Source: an uncultured bacterium (lineage in GTDB: Bacteria > Bacteroidota > Bacteroidia > Bacteroidales > Bacteroidaceae). From it: a DNA stretch of 64,000 bases. The stretch's first letter is position 1. Every line of letters begins with the position of its first letter. The translations under genes and the position numbers were made by a program. The stretch lies in contig CAJMPR010000020.1 in the NCBI GenBank assembly GCA_905215345.1, positions 1-64,000 of the forward strand, in the 5' to 3' direction. The notes under the pieces were generated by a model. That model did no database searches. It had not been told where the DNA came from and saw only the letters and a program-made list of their open reading frames with translations. This document shows, piece by piece, positions 42,620 to 51,301 of this stretch.

Positions 42620-43738
42620 ATGGGCAAGCAAAGAGTTCTATCATCCAAGTTTAATATGTCATTGGGATATATCCCCGTCATTATATCCATTCTATTATGT
42701 GAATTCATAATGCAAGACATAGCCATTTACATCGGTGCAGGTGTGGGTGTCTTGTTTAGTATCTATATGTGGCTGCGCAAAGGGATGCACGTACCACAAA
42801 TCATCCTCTTTTGTACCACAGGGATGCTTTTGCTGTTAGCAATCACTTCTTTCTTTTCAACGGCTTATTGCCCGAAGGAGATGTTTCCCTTTACGCTTGA
42901 AATCAGCGCCATCATTCCTCCGCTCATCATCTTCCTGAACCGCAGGCGATTCCTTAAATTTCATGCCTCCCAAGCCCGGAAATGTTGCAGACAGTTCTTT
43001 GCACAAGGAGCTGAAGCCGCCATTGTCTCGACTAAGGTATTACTTATTATCAGCTTCTTACATTTCTTCATTATATTATGTACTGCTCTAATCAGCCATC
43101 CTTTGAGCAGTACCGCCATCTATATCTTGTTCCGCATAGCACCTCCCTGTGTATTCATCCTGACGATTCTGTTCAACCAGTTGGGCATTTATTATTTTAA
43201 CAGCGTCATGAAATATACGCTTTTTATGCCCATCGTTAATAAAAAAGGCGATGTCATAGGAAAAGCGATAGCTTCGGAAGCAGTCAATCAAAAGAACGAT
43301 TATATCAACCCGGTTATCCGCATAGCAGTGGCATCACACGGAATGTTGTTCCTGTTGCCGCGTCCGCAATGCGCTACCCTTGAAAAAGGAAAAACCGATT
43401 TATTAATGGAAGGATATTTATTGTTCGGAGAGAATCTGGAACAAGGAGTGGAAAGGCTTTTGCAACAAACTCTGCCTGACGCCCCGCGCCAGAACCTTCA
43501 TTTCAACTTTATGTATCATTTTGAAAATGATGTAACCAACCGGTTGATTTATCTGTTCACCCTCGACCTGAATGATGACTCCATCTTATGCAACAAGAAC
43601 TTCAAGGGGGGAAAACTCTGGACTTTCCGGCAAATAGAGCATAATCTTCAACGAAACTTCTTCAGCAGTTGTTTCGAGTATGAATATGAACACCTCAAGT
43701 CTATTATTTGTACAAGAGAAAAATACAAGGAATTTTAG
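42620..43738 (+). CDS. Hypothetical membrane protein with soluble C-terminal domain
   Basis: A 372-aa protein starting at the ATG 42620; a longer reading would need a TTG at 42587. Two or three transmembrane helices lie in about 15-110 and two more at about 138-190, after which a soluble domain of about 170 residues follows. That domain (IRIAVASHGMLFLLPR, then ERLLQQTLPDAPRQNLHFNF) has a strand-helix order like NUDIX proteins, but I do not see the NUDIX box, so the likeness is tentative. The 3' end overlaps the convergent methyltransferase gene by 35 bp. Function unknown. Confidence 0.75.
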   Translation: MGKQRVLSSKFNMSLGYIPVIISILLCEFIMQDIAIYIGAGVGVLFSIYMWLRKGMHVPQIILFCTTGMLLLLAITSFFSTAYCPKEMFPFTLEISAIIPPLIIFLNRRRFLKFHASQARKCCRQFFAQGAEAAIVSTKVLLIISFLHFFIILCTALISHPLSSTAIYILFRIAPPCVFILTILFNQLGIYYFNSVMKYTLFMPIVNKKGDVIGKAIASEAVNQKNDYINPVIRIAVASHGMLFLLPRPQCATLEKGKTDLLMEGYLLFGENLEQGVERLLQQTLPDAPRQNLHFNFMYHFENDVTNRLIYLFTLDLNDDSILCNKNFKGGKLWTFRQIEHNLQRNFFSSCFEYEYEHLKSIICTREKYKEF

Positions 43739-44402
43739 ATAAATCAGGTACTTTGCCCTGCCATTCTTTCACTGTTTTGGTCTTGATATATTCTCCTTCG
43801 CAGGTAATATTGGCAGCAATGCAAAGTTTAGTTTGCGGACGACAGTTGTGCAGAATGTCTTCTACCATCTTATTATTACGATAGGGAGTTTCTATGAAAA
43901 GCTGGGTTTGATGTTCGTTATACACACGTTGTTCCAGAGCTTTCAGCTTCTTACCACGCTCTGCCGGTTCGATAGGCAGATAGCCGTGAAAAGCGAAACT
44001 CTGTCCGTTGAAGCCTGAGCCCATGACAGACAAGATAATGGAAGAAGGCCCCACCAAAGGAACTACTTTCAGGTTCTTCCGTTGGGCAATCGCTACAACA
44101 TCCGCTCCCGGGTCGGCCACCGCGGGACATCCGGCTTCGGAAATCACCCCCATAGACTGCCCCGCTTCCAACGGCTTGAGATAACCGGAGATAGCTTCGG
44201 GCGAAGTGTGCTTGTTCAACTCATAAAAAGTCAGCGCATCTATATCTATCTCTTTATCCACCTTCTTCAAAAAACGGCGTGCCGAACGTATGTCCTCCAC
44301 TATAAAATGACGGATACCTAAAATTACTTCTTTATTATAAGAAGGCAATACGGATTCTATTGAAGTGTCACCCAAAGTGACGGGGAGGAGGTAAAGGGGC
44401 AT
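43704..44402 (-). CDS. RsmI-like SAM-dependent methyltransferase
   Basis: A 232-aa cytoplasmic tetrapyrrole-methylase-fold protein close to RsmI, which methylates C1402 of 16S rRNA on the ribose. The SAM loops SEAGCPAVADPGADVV near 88-103 and VPLVGPSSIILSVMGSGFNGQ near 113-133 are clear. It lacks the N-terminal strand GTLYLVPTPIGN of true RsmI and starts MPLYLLPVTLGDT, so it is a variant form common in Bacteroidetes whose rRNA target is inferred. It overlaps the convergent upstream gene by 35 bp and follows fabI in direction, separated by a repeat element. Confidence 0.9.
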   Translation of the reverse strand: MPLYLLPVTLGDTSIESVLPSYNKEVILGIRHFIVEDIRSARRFLKKVDKEIDIDALTFYELNKHTSPEAISGYLKPLEAGQSMGVISEAGCPAVADPGADVVAIAQRKNLKVVPLVGPSSIILSVMGSGFNGQSFAFHGYLPIEPAERGKKLKALEQRVYNEHQTQLFIETPYRNNKMVEDILHNCRPQTKLCIAANITCEGEYIKTKTVKEWQGKVPDLSKIPCIFLLYK

Positions 44403-44404
44403 TT

Positions 44405-44496
44405 TTAGTGATTAGTGATTAATGATTAGTGATTAGTGATTAGTACCATGCGGCATAAAAACAGCGCAGCCCACTAATCACTAATCACCAATCACT
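44405..44496. repeat. Inverted-repeat element with tandem-repeat arms and ACCATGCGG...GCGCAGCCC core
   Basis: The left arm iterates TTAGTGA (44405-44444), the core ACCATGCGGCATAAAAAC to GCGCAGCCC spans 44445-44472, and the right arm iterates CACTAAT (44473-44496). It fills the gap between the fabI and methyltransferase genes. The core shares ACCATGCGG with 41607 and GCGCAGCCC with the reverse complement of 32701. Confidence 0.75.
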
Positions 44497-44501
44497 GTTT
44501 A

Positions 44502-45359
44502 TCATCCATAAATAATATTTCCGTTCTCGTCTTTGTACTCGTCAAGTCCCTTTTCATAAGTGGCCATAGCCCGAAGACTCATACCTACGCTGGAGAAGCC
44601 ACCATCGTGGAACAGGTTCTGCATAGTAACCTTACGAGTCAAATCGGAGAACATAACGATACAATAATCTGCACATTCGTCAGCCGACGCGTTACCCAAT
44701 GGGGACATGCGGTTGGCAAAGTCAAACAATTTATCCATACCTTTCACACCTGCACCGGCAGTAGTCATGGTAGGTGACTGGGAAATGGTATTGACACGTA
44801 CATTATGTTCGCGTCCGTAGATATAACCGAAGCTGCGGGCTATGGATTCCAACAGAGCTTTAGCGTCTGCCATATCGTTATAGCCATAGAACGTACGTTG
44901 TGCGGCCACATAGCTCAAAGCTACGATAGAACCGCCATCGGCAATAGCGTTCATCTTCTTGGCAGCCTGTATCATCTTGTGGAAAGAAACAGCCGAAATA
45001 TCCAGCGTCTTTTCCAGCATATCATAATCGAGGTCATCGTAAGTACGTTTCTTACGCACGTTAGGAGACATACCGATAGAGTGAAGAACGAAATCTATCT
45101 GACCGCCCAGCACTTCCATAGAACGTTTGAAAACATTCTCCAAATCTTCCACACTGGTAGCGTCTGCGGCGATTACCTCGCAATTCAACTTCTCGGACAA
45201 TGCGGAAACTTCACCCATGCGCACAGCAACGGGTGTATTAGATAAGGTGATAACTGCACCTTCTTCAACTGCTTTTTCAGCTACTTTCCAGGCAATGGAC
45301 TGCTCATTCAGAGCACCAAAAATAATGCCTCTTTTTCCTTTCAACAAATTGTAACTCAT
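44502..45359 (-). CDS. fabI: Enoyl-ACP reductase
   Basis: A 285-aa cytoplasmic short-chain dehydrogenase of the FabI type, which performs the last reduction of fatty-acid elongation with NADH or NADPH. The Rossmann start is GIIFGALNEQSIAW (11-24), the substrate loop is HSIGMSP, and the catalytic pair is Tyr160-x6-Lys167 in FYGYNDMADAK. Full length for the family. FabI is the target of triclosan; the sequence shows no obvious change at the known contact region, but I have not aligned it. It has its own -7 box and a leader hairpin. Confidence 0.96.
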   Translation of the reverse strand: MSYNLLKGKRGIIFGALNEQSIAWKVAEKAVEEGAVITLSNTPVAVRMGEVSALSEKLNCEVIAADATSVEDLENVFKRSMEVLGGQIDFVLHSIGMSPNVRKKRTYDDLDYDMLEKTLDISAVSFHKMIQAAKKMNAIADGGSIVALSYVAAQRTFYGYNDMADAKALLESIARSFGYIYGREHNVRVNTISQSPTMTTAGAGVKGMDKLFDFANRMSPLGNASADECADYCIVMFSDLTRKVTMQNLFHDGGFSSVGMSLRAMATYEKGLDEYKDENGNIIYG

Positions 45360-45377
45360 ACCTATATTTTATTAGAA

Positions 45378-45417
45378 GTTAACAAGAATACAACTCTGTA
45401 CTCTCTATCTTGTTAAC
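45378..45417 (-). repeat. Inverted repeat in the fabI leader
   Basis: GTTAACAAGA (45378-45387) pairs perfectly with 45408-45417 across a 20-nt loop, between the fabI start codon and its -7 box. A stem in the leader could affect translation or mRNA life. Confidence 0.55.
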
Positions 45418-45430
45418 AAATATTGCGCTG

Positions 45431-45438
45431 CAAAGATA
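45431..45438 (-). promoter_or_regulatory. -7 box for fabI
   Basis: On the minus strand TATCTTTG is an exact -7 match, about 70 bp upstream of the start codon. Confidence 0.55.
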
Positions 45439-45544
45439 CGAAGTTTCTGCATAAAAATCCTGAAAGTGTGCAAAGAAAAGGGCAAAACCCCAAAAAATAC
45501 ACCAAAACCAACAATAAGTACACATCATTTAGGGCGAAGCCCGA

Positions 45545-45552
45545 TACTTTTG
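45545..45552 (+). promoter_or_regulatory. -7 box for the GH28-GH78 operon
   Basis: TACTTTTG is an exact -7 match and would give a leader of about 200 nt before the GH28 start codon. GGGCGAAGCCC (45532-45542), a 4-bp stem, lies directly upstream. Confidence 0.45.
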
Positions 45553-45631
45553 CAATCAGTAATTAAGAGGTTTTTTCATAATATTTATTTAAGGTTAGAA
45601 TTAGGTTAACATGAATCACTATTATCTCTTT

Positions 45632-45659
45632 CGTAAGCCACTCGGGAGAGCCGCTTACG
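45632..45659 (+). promoter_or_regulatory. Leader hairpin upstream of the GH28 gene
   Basis: CGTAAGC (45632-45638) pairs with GCTTACG (45653-45659), with CTC/GAG pairing inside the loop. It lies in the long leader after the -7 box at 45545 and could be an attenuator or mRNA-stability element. Confidence 0.45.
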
Positions 45660-45755
45660 GGAGAATAATAAAAAGTTGAGAGTTAACGGAGAAATACACC
45701 CCTTAATACCCAAATTATAAATCATAAATCATAAACCAATAATACAGTATCACGA

Positions 45756-47327
45756 ATGAACACATTATTCAAGAAACTAATTGCACTTACTGCATTTTTT
45801 CTTACGCTGTTATCAACACAGAACACAATCTATGCACAATGCGGGAACTCGATAGATGATAATATCTATAAAGAACTTCCGTTCAACATGCCTAAAGTAG
45901 AGCAACCCTCCTTCCCCGATTATACAGTCAACATCCTGCAATTCGGAGCGAAAAGTGACGGCATTACGCTGAATACCCAAGCCATCAACAACGCTATCAA
46001 GGCTGTTAACGCCAAAGGCGGCGGTAAAGTAATTATCCCCGAAGGCTGGTGGCTGACAGGCCCCATAGAACTATTGAGCAACGTAAATCTATATACGGAA
46101 AAGAATGCACTGGTAGTTTTTACCGACGACTTCAATGCCTATCCCATTATCAATACTTCTTTTGAAGGACTGGAAACCCGGCGTTGCCAGTCGCCTATCT
46201 CTGCACGCAACGCCGAAAACATCGCGATTACCGGACACGGTGTATTCGATGGTTCGGGCGATAGCTGGCGTCCTGTAAAGAAAGGAAAACTCACTGAAGG
46301 CCAGTGGGATGAATTGGTAAAATCGGGCGGTGTCGTAGACAACTCCATCTGGTATCCTACTGCCGGTTCGCTAAAAGGAGCTTTGGCATGCAAAGACTTC
46401 AACAATCCCGAAGGTATCGAGACCGAAGAAGAATGGAATGAAATCCGTCCGTGGCTGCGTCCGGTACTGCTGAATATCGTGAAAAGCAAGAAGGTTCTAC
46501 TGGAAGGCGTCACTTTCAAGAATTCTCCGAGCTGGTGTCTGCATCCGTTGTCCTGCGAAAACATCACCATCAACAAGGTCAAGGTATTCAACCCGTGGTA
46601 CTCACAAAACGGTGATGCGCTCGACTTGGAATCGTGCAAAAATGCGCTGATAATCAACTGTATTTTCGATGCGGGCGACGATGCTATCTGCATCAAGTCG
46701 GGTAAAGACGAGGACGGACGCAAGCGTGGCGAGCCTTGCCAGAATGTAATTGTGAAAAACAACACCGTATTGCACGGGCATGGCGGTTTCGTCGTAGGTA
46801 GTGAAATGTCAGGAGGTGTAAAGAACGTTTATGTAACAGACTGTACTTTCCTCGGCACCGACGTAGGTCTTCGTTTCAAAAGTACACGTGGCCGTGGCGG
46901 TGTGGTAGAAGGAATCTATATCAATAACATCCATATGATAGACATCCCCCACGAACCCTTATTGTTCGACCTGTTCTATGGCGGCAAAGGAGCCGGTGAG
47001 GAAACGGAAGAAGATTTGCAGAACCGTATGAAGACTTCCATTCCGGCAGTAACGGTTGAAACTCCTTCTTTCCGCGACATCCACATTTCAAATATCATTT
47101 GTAAGGGTTCGGGACGCGCCATGTTCTTCAACGGATTACCGGAAATGCCTATTAAAAATGTGACCGTAAAAAATGTGGTTATCAGCGATGCCAAAGAAGG
47201 AATCGTTATCAGCCAGGCTAAAGGGGTGACATTGGAAAATGTCCGCATTGAAACCAAAGGTGAAGTACTGAAAGTACAGAACTCCGAGAACGTAAAAGTA
47301 AACGGAAAAGCATACAATCAAAAATAG
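45756..47327 (+). CDS. GH28 glycoside hydrolase (pectin locus)
   Basis: A 523-aa exported GH28 enzyme with a signal peptide (about 1-27, cut after IYAQ). The motif order is NGD (in QNGDALDLES) in place of NTD, then GDDA, GHGG and RFKSTRGRGG, on a beta-helix. GH28 enzymes with NGD are common in Bacteroides rhamnogalacturonan loci, so action on rhamnogalacturonan or a side chain is likely. It heads an operon: the GH78 fusion begins about 50 bp downstream, then DUF4861 and GH43. It is related to the GH28 at 96 but clearly distinct in the active site and in the inserted region between about 165 and 230. Confidence 0.95.
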   Translation: MNTLFKKLIALTAFFLTLLSTQNTIYAQCGNSIDDNIYKELPFNMPKVEQPSFPDYTVNILQFGAKSDGITLNTQAINNAIKAVNAKGGGKVIIPEGWWLTGPIELLSNVNLYTEKNALVVFTDDFNAYPIINTSFEGLETRRCQSPISARNAENIAITGHGVFDGSGDSWRPVKKGKLTEGQWDELVKSGGVVDNSIWYPTAGSLKGALACKDFNNPEGIETEEEWNEIRPWLRPVLLNIVKSKKVLLEGVTFKNSPSWCLHPLSCENITINKVKVFNPWYSQNGDALDLESCKNALIINCIFDAGDDAICIKSGKDEDGRKRGEPCQNVIVKNNTVLHGHGGFVVGSEMSGGVKNVYVTDCTFLGTDVGLRFKSTRGRGGVVEGIYINNIHMIDIPHEPLLFDLFYGGKGAGEETEEDLQNRMKTSIPAVTVETPSFRDIHISNIICKGSGRAMFFNGLPEMPIKNVTVKNVVISDAKEGIVISQAKGVTLENVRIETKGEVLKVQNSENVKVNGKAYNQK

Positions 47328-47376
47328 TTTTTCCATTCTTCATCCCAAAGACTCCTCCTCTTTCATGAGATATTCG

Positions 47377-50300
47377 ATGAAAAGATTAGTTTTAATATCC
47401 GTCCTATGCTGCTTGTTCCAACAAGTGGCATGGGGTGTTTCTACTCAAGTAATCGACCTCCGCATTGAACAGTTGACGAATCCGCTGGGACTGGATATTG
47501 ATACTCCCCGGTTCAGCTGGCGTATCTTGAACGCCCAACGGGGTACTAAACAAACGGCTTATCAAATTTTGGTAGCCACCACTCCCGGCTTTCTGGACAA
47601 AGACAGTGCCGACGTATGGAATTCCGGACTTGTACAGACCGATACTTCCATCTGGGTTGACTACCAAGGCTCTAAACTGCTACCCAATAAGCGTTACTAT
47701 TGGAAAGTACGCATCCATACAACCAACGGTAACAGCGATTGGAGCGAAATCGCCCATTGGGGCATGGGACTTATGGGCGAAGCTCGTTGGCGGGGACGTT
47801 GGATAGGAGTTGACCGTTGTATGCCCGGTGATGAAAGCAGTCGCTGGTCGCGCCTGTCGGCACGCTATCTACGCAAAGAATTCCCTCTGAAAAAGCAAGT
47901 ACGCCAAGCTACCCTGCACATCAGCGGTTTGGGACTTTACGAATGTTTCCTCAACGGAACGCGTGTAGGTGAATCGGTGCTTGCTCCCGCCCCTACCGAT
48001 TATCGCAAGACAGTGCTTTATAATAGCTATGACGTCACCGCTTTGCTACATTCTAAAACGGACAATGCCATAGGTATCACCCTGGGAAACGGACGTTACT
48101 ACACCATGCAGCAAAACTACCGTACGTATAAAATACTGAACTTCGGTTATCCCAAAGTACGTATGAACCTGATTGTGGAATATACGGACGGTACCACAGA
48201 AACCATAGAGACCAATACCGATTGGAAGCTCACTGCCGACGGCCCTATCCGCAGCAATAACGAATACAACGGCGAAGAATACGATGCCCGCAAAGAGTTG
48301 GGACGCTGGACTGAAACCGGCTATGATGACAGCAAATGGCTGCAAGCGGAACGTGTGGCGCTTCCCTCAGGCTTACCGCGCGGACAACAAATGCCCGGAA
48401 TGAAAGTCACAGAAAGAATAAAACCGCAGAATATCCGCAAGTTATCTTCCGGGAAATATATTCTGGACATGGGGCAAAACATGGCAGGCTGGATTCGTTT
48501 CACCGTGAAAGGAATGGCGGGAGATACTGTAAAACTGCGCTTTGCAGAGACTCTCCAACCCGACGGAGAACTTTATACCGCCAATCTTCGCGATGCCAAA
48601 TCCACCGACCTCTATATCCTGAAAGGTAAAGGAGTGGAAGAGTGGGCACCCCGTTTCGTCTATCATGGTTTCCGCTATGTAGAAGTGACAGGGTATCCCG
48701 GTCAACCTACCCTCGATAACTTTACCGGAGAGGTTGTAAACGATGATATGCCACTTACCGGCAGTTTCGAGAGCAGTCATCCCATACTCAACCAACTTAT
48801 AAAGAATGCCTACTGGGGCATCCGTAGCAACTATAAAGGGATGCCCGTTGACTGCCCGCAACGTGATGAACGCCAACCTTGGTTGGGCGACCATGCCATC
48901 GGTGCTTTGGGCGAAAGTTTCCTTATGGAGAACGGGCCGTTATATGCCAAGTGGATGGATGATATTCGTGAAGCTCAACGTGCCGACGGTTGTATTCCCG
49001 ATGTCGTTCCCGCCTTCTGGTACTATTACACGGATAATGTTACATGGCCTGCCGCCTTTATGTTAATTGGCGATATGCTGTATGAACAATATGGTAACCT
49101 TCGTCCTGTGAGCCTGCACTATCCGGGCATGAAACTCTGGATGCAGCACATGCGCGATGAGTATATGAATTCCCACTACATCATTACCCGCGACCGCTAC
49201 GGCGACTGGTGCCTTCCTCCCGAATCTCCCGAACTGATTCACTCCAAAGACCCCGCACGTATTACGGACGGCAAGCTGATAGCTACCGCCTATTATTATA
49301 AGCTCTTATTGCTGATGGGTAAGTTTGCCCGCCTGCAAGGAATAGATGCCGACGCCCAAGCCTACGAGCAACTGGCCCTACACGTAAAAGAAGGTTTCAA
49401 CCGTACCTTCTGGGACCCGGCACAACAACATTATGGTAACAATACCGTAACCGCCAATCTGCTCCCACTGGCTTTCGGCATAGCCGAAGGCAACCAACAG
49501 GAAGCCGCCTCCCTCAGTATTATCGATAAAATGGTAGACTATTACAATGCCACTATTCAATGCGGTGTTATCGGCATACAATGGTTAATGCGCGAGTTGC
49601 ACCGTATGGGACGGAATGACGTTGCCTATGTCCTGGCTACCCATACCCAATACCCCGGTTGGGGCTACATGGCCGCCAACGGCGCCACCACCATCTGGGA
49701 ATTGTGGAACGGAAATACAGCCGATCCTGCTATGAATAGCGGTAACCATGTCATGTTGTTAGGAGACTTCCTACCCTTCTGCTATCAACATCTGGCAGGT
49801 ATCCGTTCTGCCGCTCCCGGTTTCAAGAAGCTGGCAATGAAACCCGCTTTCGACCTGGAAGAAGTGGAATATATCAAGGCAAGCCATATCACCCCCTATG
49901 GAGAAGTAATCAGTCATTGGACACAATCCGCAACGAGCTATAACTGGGATATTATGTTACCCCCGAATTGTAGTGCGGAAGTGTGGCTGCCCAATGAAAA
50001 CGAGAAGCAAATCACTGAAAGCGGAAAAGGATTGCGGAAAGCCGAAGGAGTCACTATCCTTCGCAAGGAGAAAGGCTATACTCTTTGCAATATTGAATCG
50101 GGCAACTACCGCTTCCACATCGAGAAACAAATAGATTTTGGAAACGGGAGAAATGGATTGTTGGTCGATGAATTTATATGTAACGCCCCTCCCTTTCCCG
50201 AAAGCCACGCTGCAACTATCGTAGAAACTAAAGAAGGACTGGTAGCTGCATGGTTTGGCGGAACTAAAGAAAAGAATCCTGATTGTTGCATCTGGATAAG

Positions 50301-51198
50301 CCGCAAGACCAAGAACGGTTGGAGCCAACCTCAAAAGGTAGCCGACGGCGTACTAAACGGAATCAAATATGCTTGTTGGAATCCTGTACTGACCATGACT
50401 CCTTCAGGAGAATTACAACTCTACTATAAGATAGGAATCAATGTAGCCGGATGGAGCGGGCACGTGATACGTTCACACGACTACGGGAAAACTTGGAGTA
50501 CCTCTCAGCCGTTGCCCGACGGATTTCTGGGACCTATCAAGAACAAACCAATCTGGACAGGCAAACGAATGGTATGCCCCAGCAGTACGGAAGGTGAAAA
50601 CGGCTGGCAGGTTCATTTTGAAATCAGTGACGATGAAGGGCGGACCTGGAAAAAGGTAGGCCCCATAGCAGCAGATGAAATCATGGAGAATGACAAGGTG
50701 AAACGCAGTAACAATAAACATAGCACCATACAAGCCATACAACCTACCATCCTCATACATCCGGACGGTAAATTACAAGCTTTGTGCCGTACGCAGAACA
50801 ACGGTTCGGTTGCTACGACATGGAGTTACGACCGGGGAGAAAGCTGGACTCCATTGACGTTTATCGACTTGCCCAACAATAACTCCGGCATCGACGGAGT
50901 GTCGCTAAAGGACGGACGTTTTCTCCTGGTGTACAACCATTACCGATATATAAAAGGGAAAAAGAAGAACCGTACCCCTATCAATGTAGCCATCAGCAAC
51001 GACGGCATACACTGGCAGGCAGGAGTAATTCTGGAGGATTCTCCCATCAACCAATACTCTTACCCATCGGCCATACAAAGCAAAGACGGAAAAGTACATA
51101 TAGTGTATACTTGGCGAAGGCAACGCATCAAGTATGCCTGCATCGACCCCGAAAAGATAGAAGTAAGCTCTTTTGAGAAAGCCGGTTGGAAGGAATAA
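47377..51198 (+). CDS. GH78 alpha-L-rhamnosidase fused to an Asp-box propeller domain
   Basis: A 1273-aa exported two-enzyme-like chain. After the signal peptide (about 1-20) come the N-terminal Ig-like and beta-sandwich domains (RIEQLTNPLGLDIDTPRFSW), then the GH78 (alpha/alpha)6 barrel with its MPVDCPQRDERQPWLGD signature and a C-terminal beta domain, ending near residue 910. The remaining 360 residues form a sialidase-like propeller with Asp boxes SHDYGKTW, SDDEGRTW, SYDRGESW and SNDGIHW. It lacks the usual Arg-Ile-Pro motif of sialidases and begins PFPESHAATIVET, so sialidase activity is unlikely. GH78 removes rhamnose from pectin; the propeller may remove a neighbouring sugar. Confidence 0.92.
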   Translation: MKRLVLISVLCCLFQQVAWGVSTQVIDLRIEQLTNPLGLDIDTPRFSWRILNAQRGTKQTAYQILVATTPGFLDKDSADVWNSGLVQTDTSIWVDYQGSKLLPNKRYYWKVRIHTTNGNSDWSEIAHWGMGLMGEARWRGRWIGVDRCMPGDESSRWSRLSARYLRKEFPLKKQVRQATLHISGLGLYECFLNGTRVGESVLAPAPTDYRKTVLYNSYDVTALLHSKTDNAIGITLGNGRYYTMQQNYRTYKILNFGYPKVRMNLIVEYTDGTTETIETNTDWKLTADGPIRSNNEYNGEEYDARKELGRWTETGYDDSKWLQAERVALPSGLPRGQQMPGMKVTERIKPQNIRKLSSGKYILDMGQNMAGWIRFTVKGMAGDTVKLRFAETLQPDGELYTANLRDAKSTDLYILKGKGVEEWAPRFVYHGFRYVEVTGYPGQPTLDNFTGEVVNDDMPLTGSFESSHPILNQLIKNAYWGIRSNYKGMPVDCPQRDERQPWLGDHAIGALGESFLMENGPLYAKWMDDIREAQRADGCIPDVVPAFWYYYTDNVTWPAAFMLIGDMLYEQYGNLRPVSLHYPGMKLWMQHMRDEYMNSHYIITRDRYGDWCLPPESPELIHSKDPARITDGKLIATAYYYKLLLLMGKFARLQGIDADAQAYEQLALHVKEGFNRTFWDPAQQHYGNNTVTANLLPLAFGIAEGNQQEAASLSIIDKMVDYYNATIQCGVIGIQWLMRELHRMGRNDVAYVLATHTQYPGWGYMAANGATTIWELWNGNTADPAMNSGNHVMLLGDFLPFCYQHLAGIRSAAPGFKKLAMKPAFDLEEVEYIKASHITPYGEVISHWTQSATSYNWDIMLPPNCSAEVWLPNENEKQITESGKGLRKAEGVTILRKEKGYTLCNIESGNYRFHIEKQIDFGNGRNGLLVDEFICNAPPFPESHAATIVETKEGLVAAWFGGTKEKNPDCCIWISRKTKNGWSQPQKVADGVLNGIKYACWNPVLTMTPSGELQLYYKIGINVAGWSGHVIRSHDYGKTWSTSQPLPDGFLGPIKNKPIWTGKRMVCPSSTEGENGWQVHFEISDDEGRTWKKVGPIAADEIMENDKVKRSNNKHSTIQAIQPTILIHPDGKLQALCRTQNNGSVATTWSYDRGESWTPLTFIDLPNNNSGIDGVSLKDGRFLLVYNHYRYIKGKKKNRTPINVAISNDGIHWQAGVILEDSPINQYSYPSAIQSKDGKVHIVYTWRRQRIKYACIDPEKIEVSSFEKAGWKE

Positions 51199-51301
51199 AA
51201 GAGGAAGAAACACAAAGTAAGTAGTCATAACATCAAAACCAATGGGCATATTTTCGGAGAATTCCGTTACATTTGCGAATCAAAATCAAACCAATAAAAC
51301 C

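Larger units (their letters stand above)
45418..45755. other. Divergent spacer between fabI and the pectin locus
   Basis: About 340 bp. It holds the fabI -7 box (45431-45438, minus), a -7 box TACTTTTG (45545-45552, plus) for the GH28 operon, and the GH28 leader hairpin at 45632-45659. No gene is seen. Confidence 0.6.

Noticed and set aside
50110..51198. Separate sialidase gene
   Set aside because: The frame is continuous with GH78, there is no start or signal peptide here, and the sialidase Arg motif is absent.
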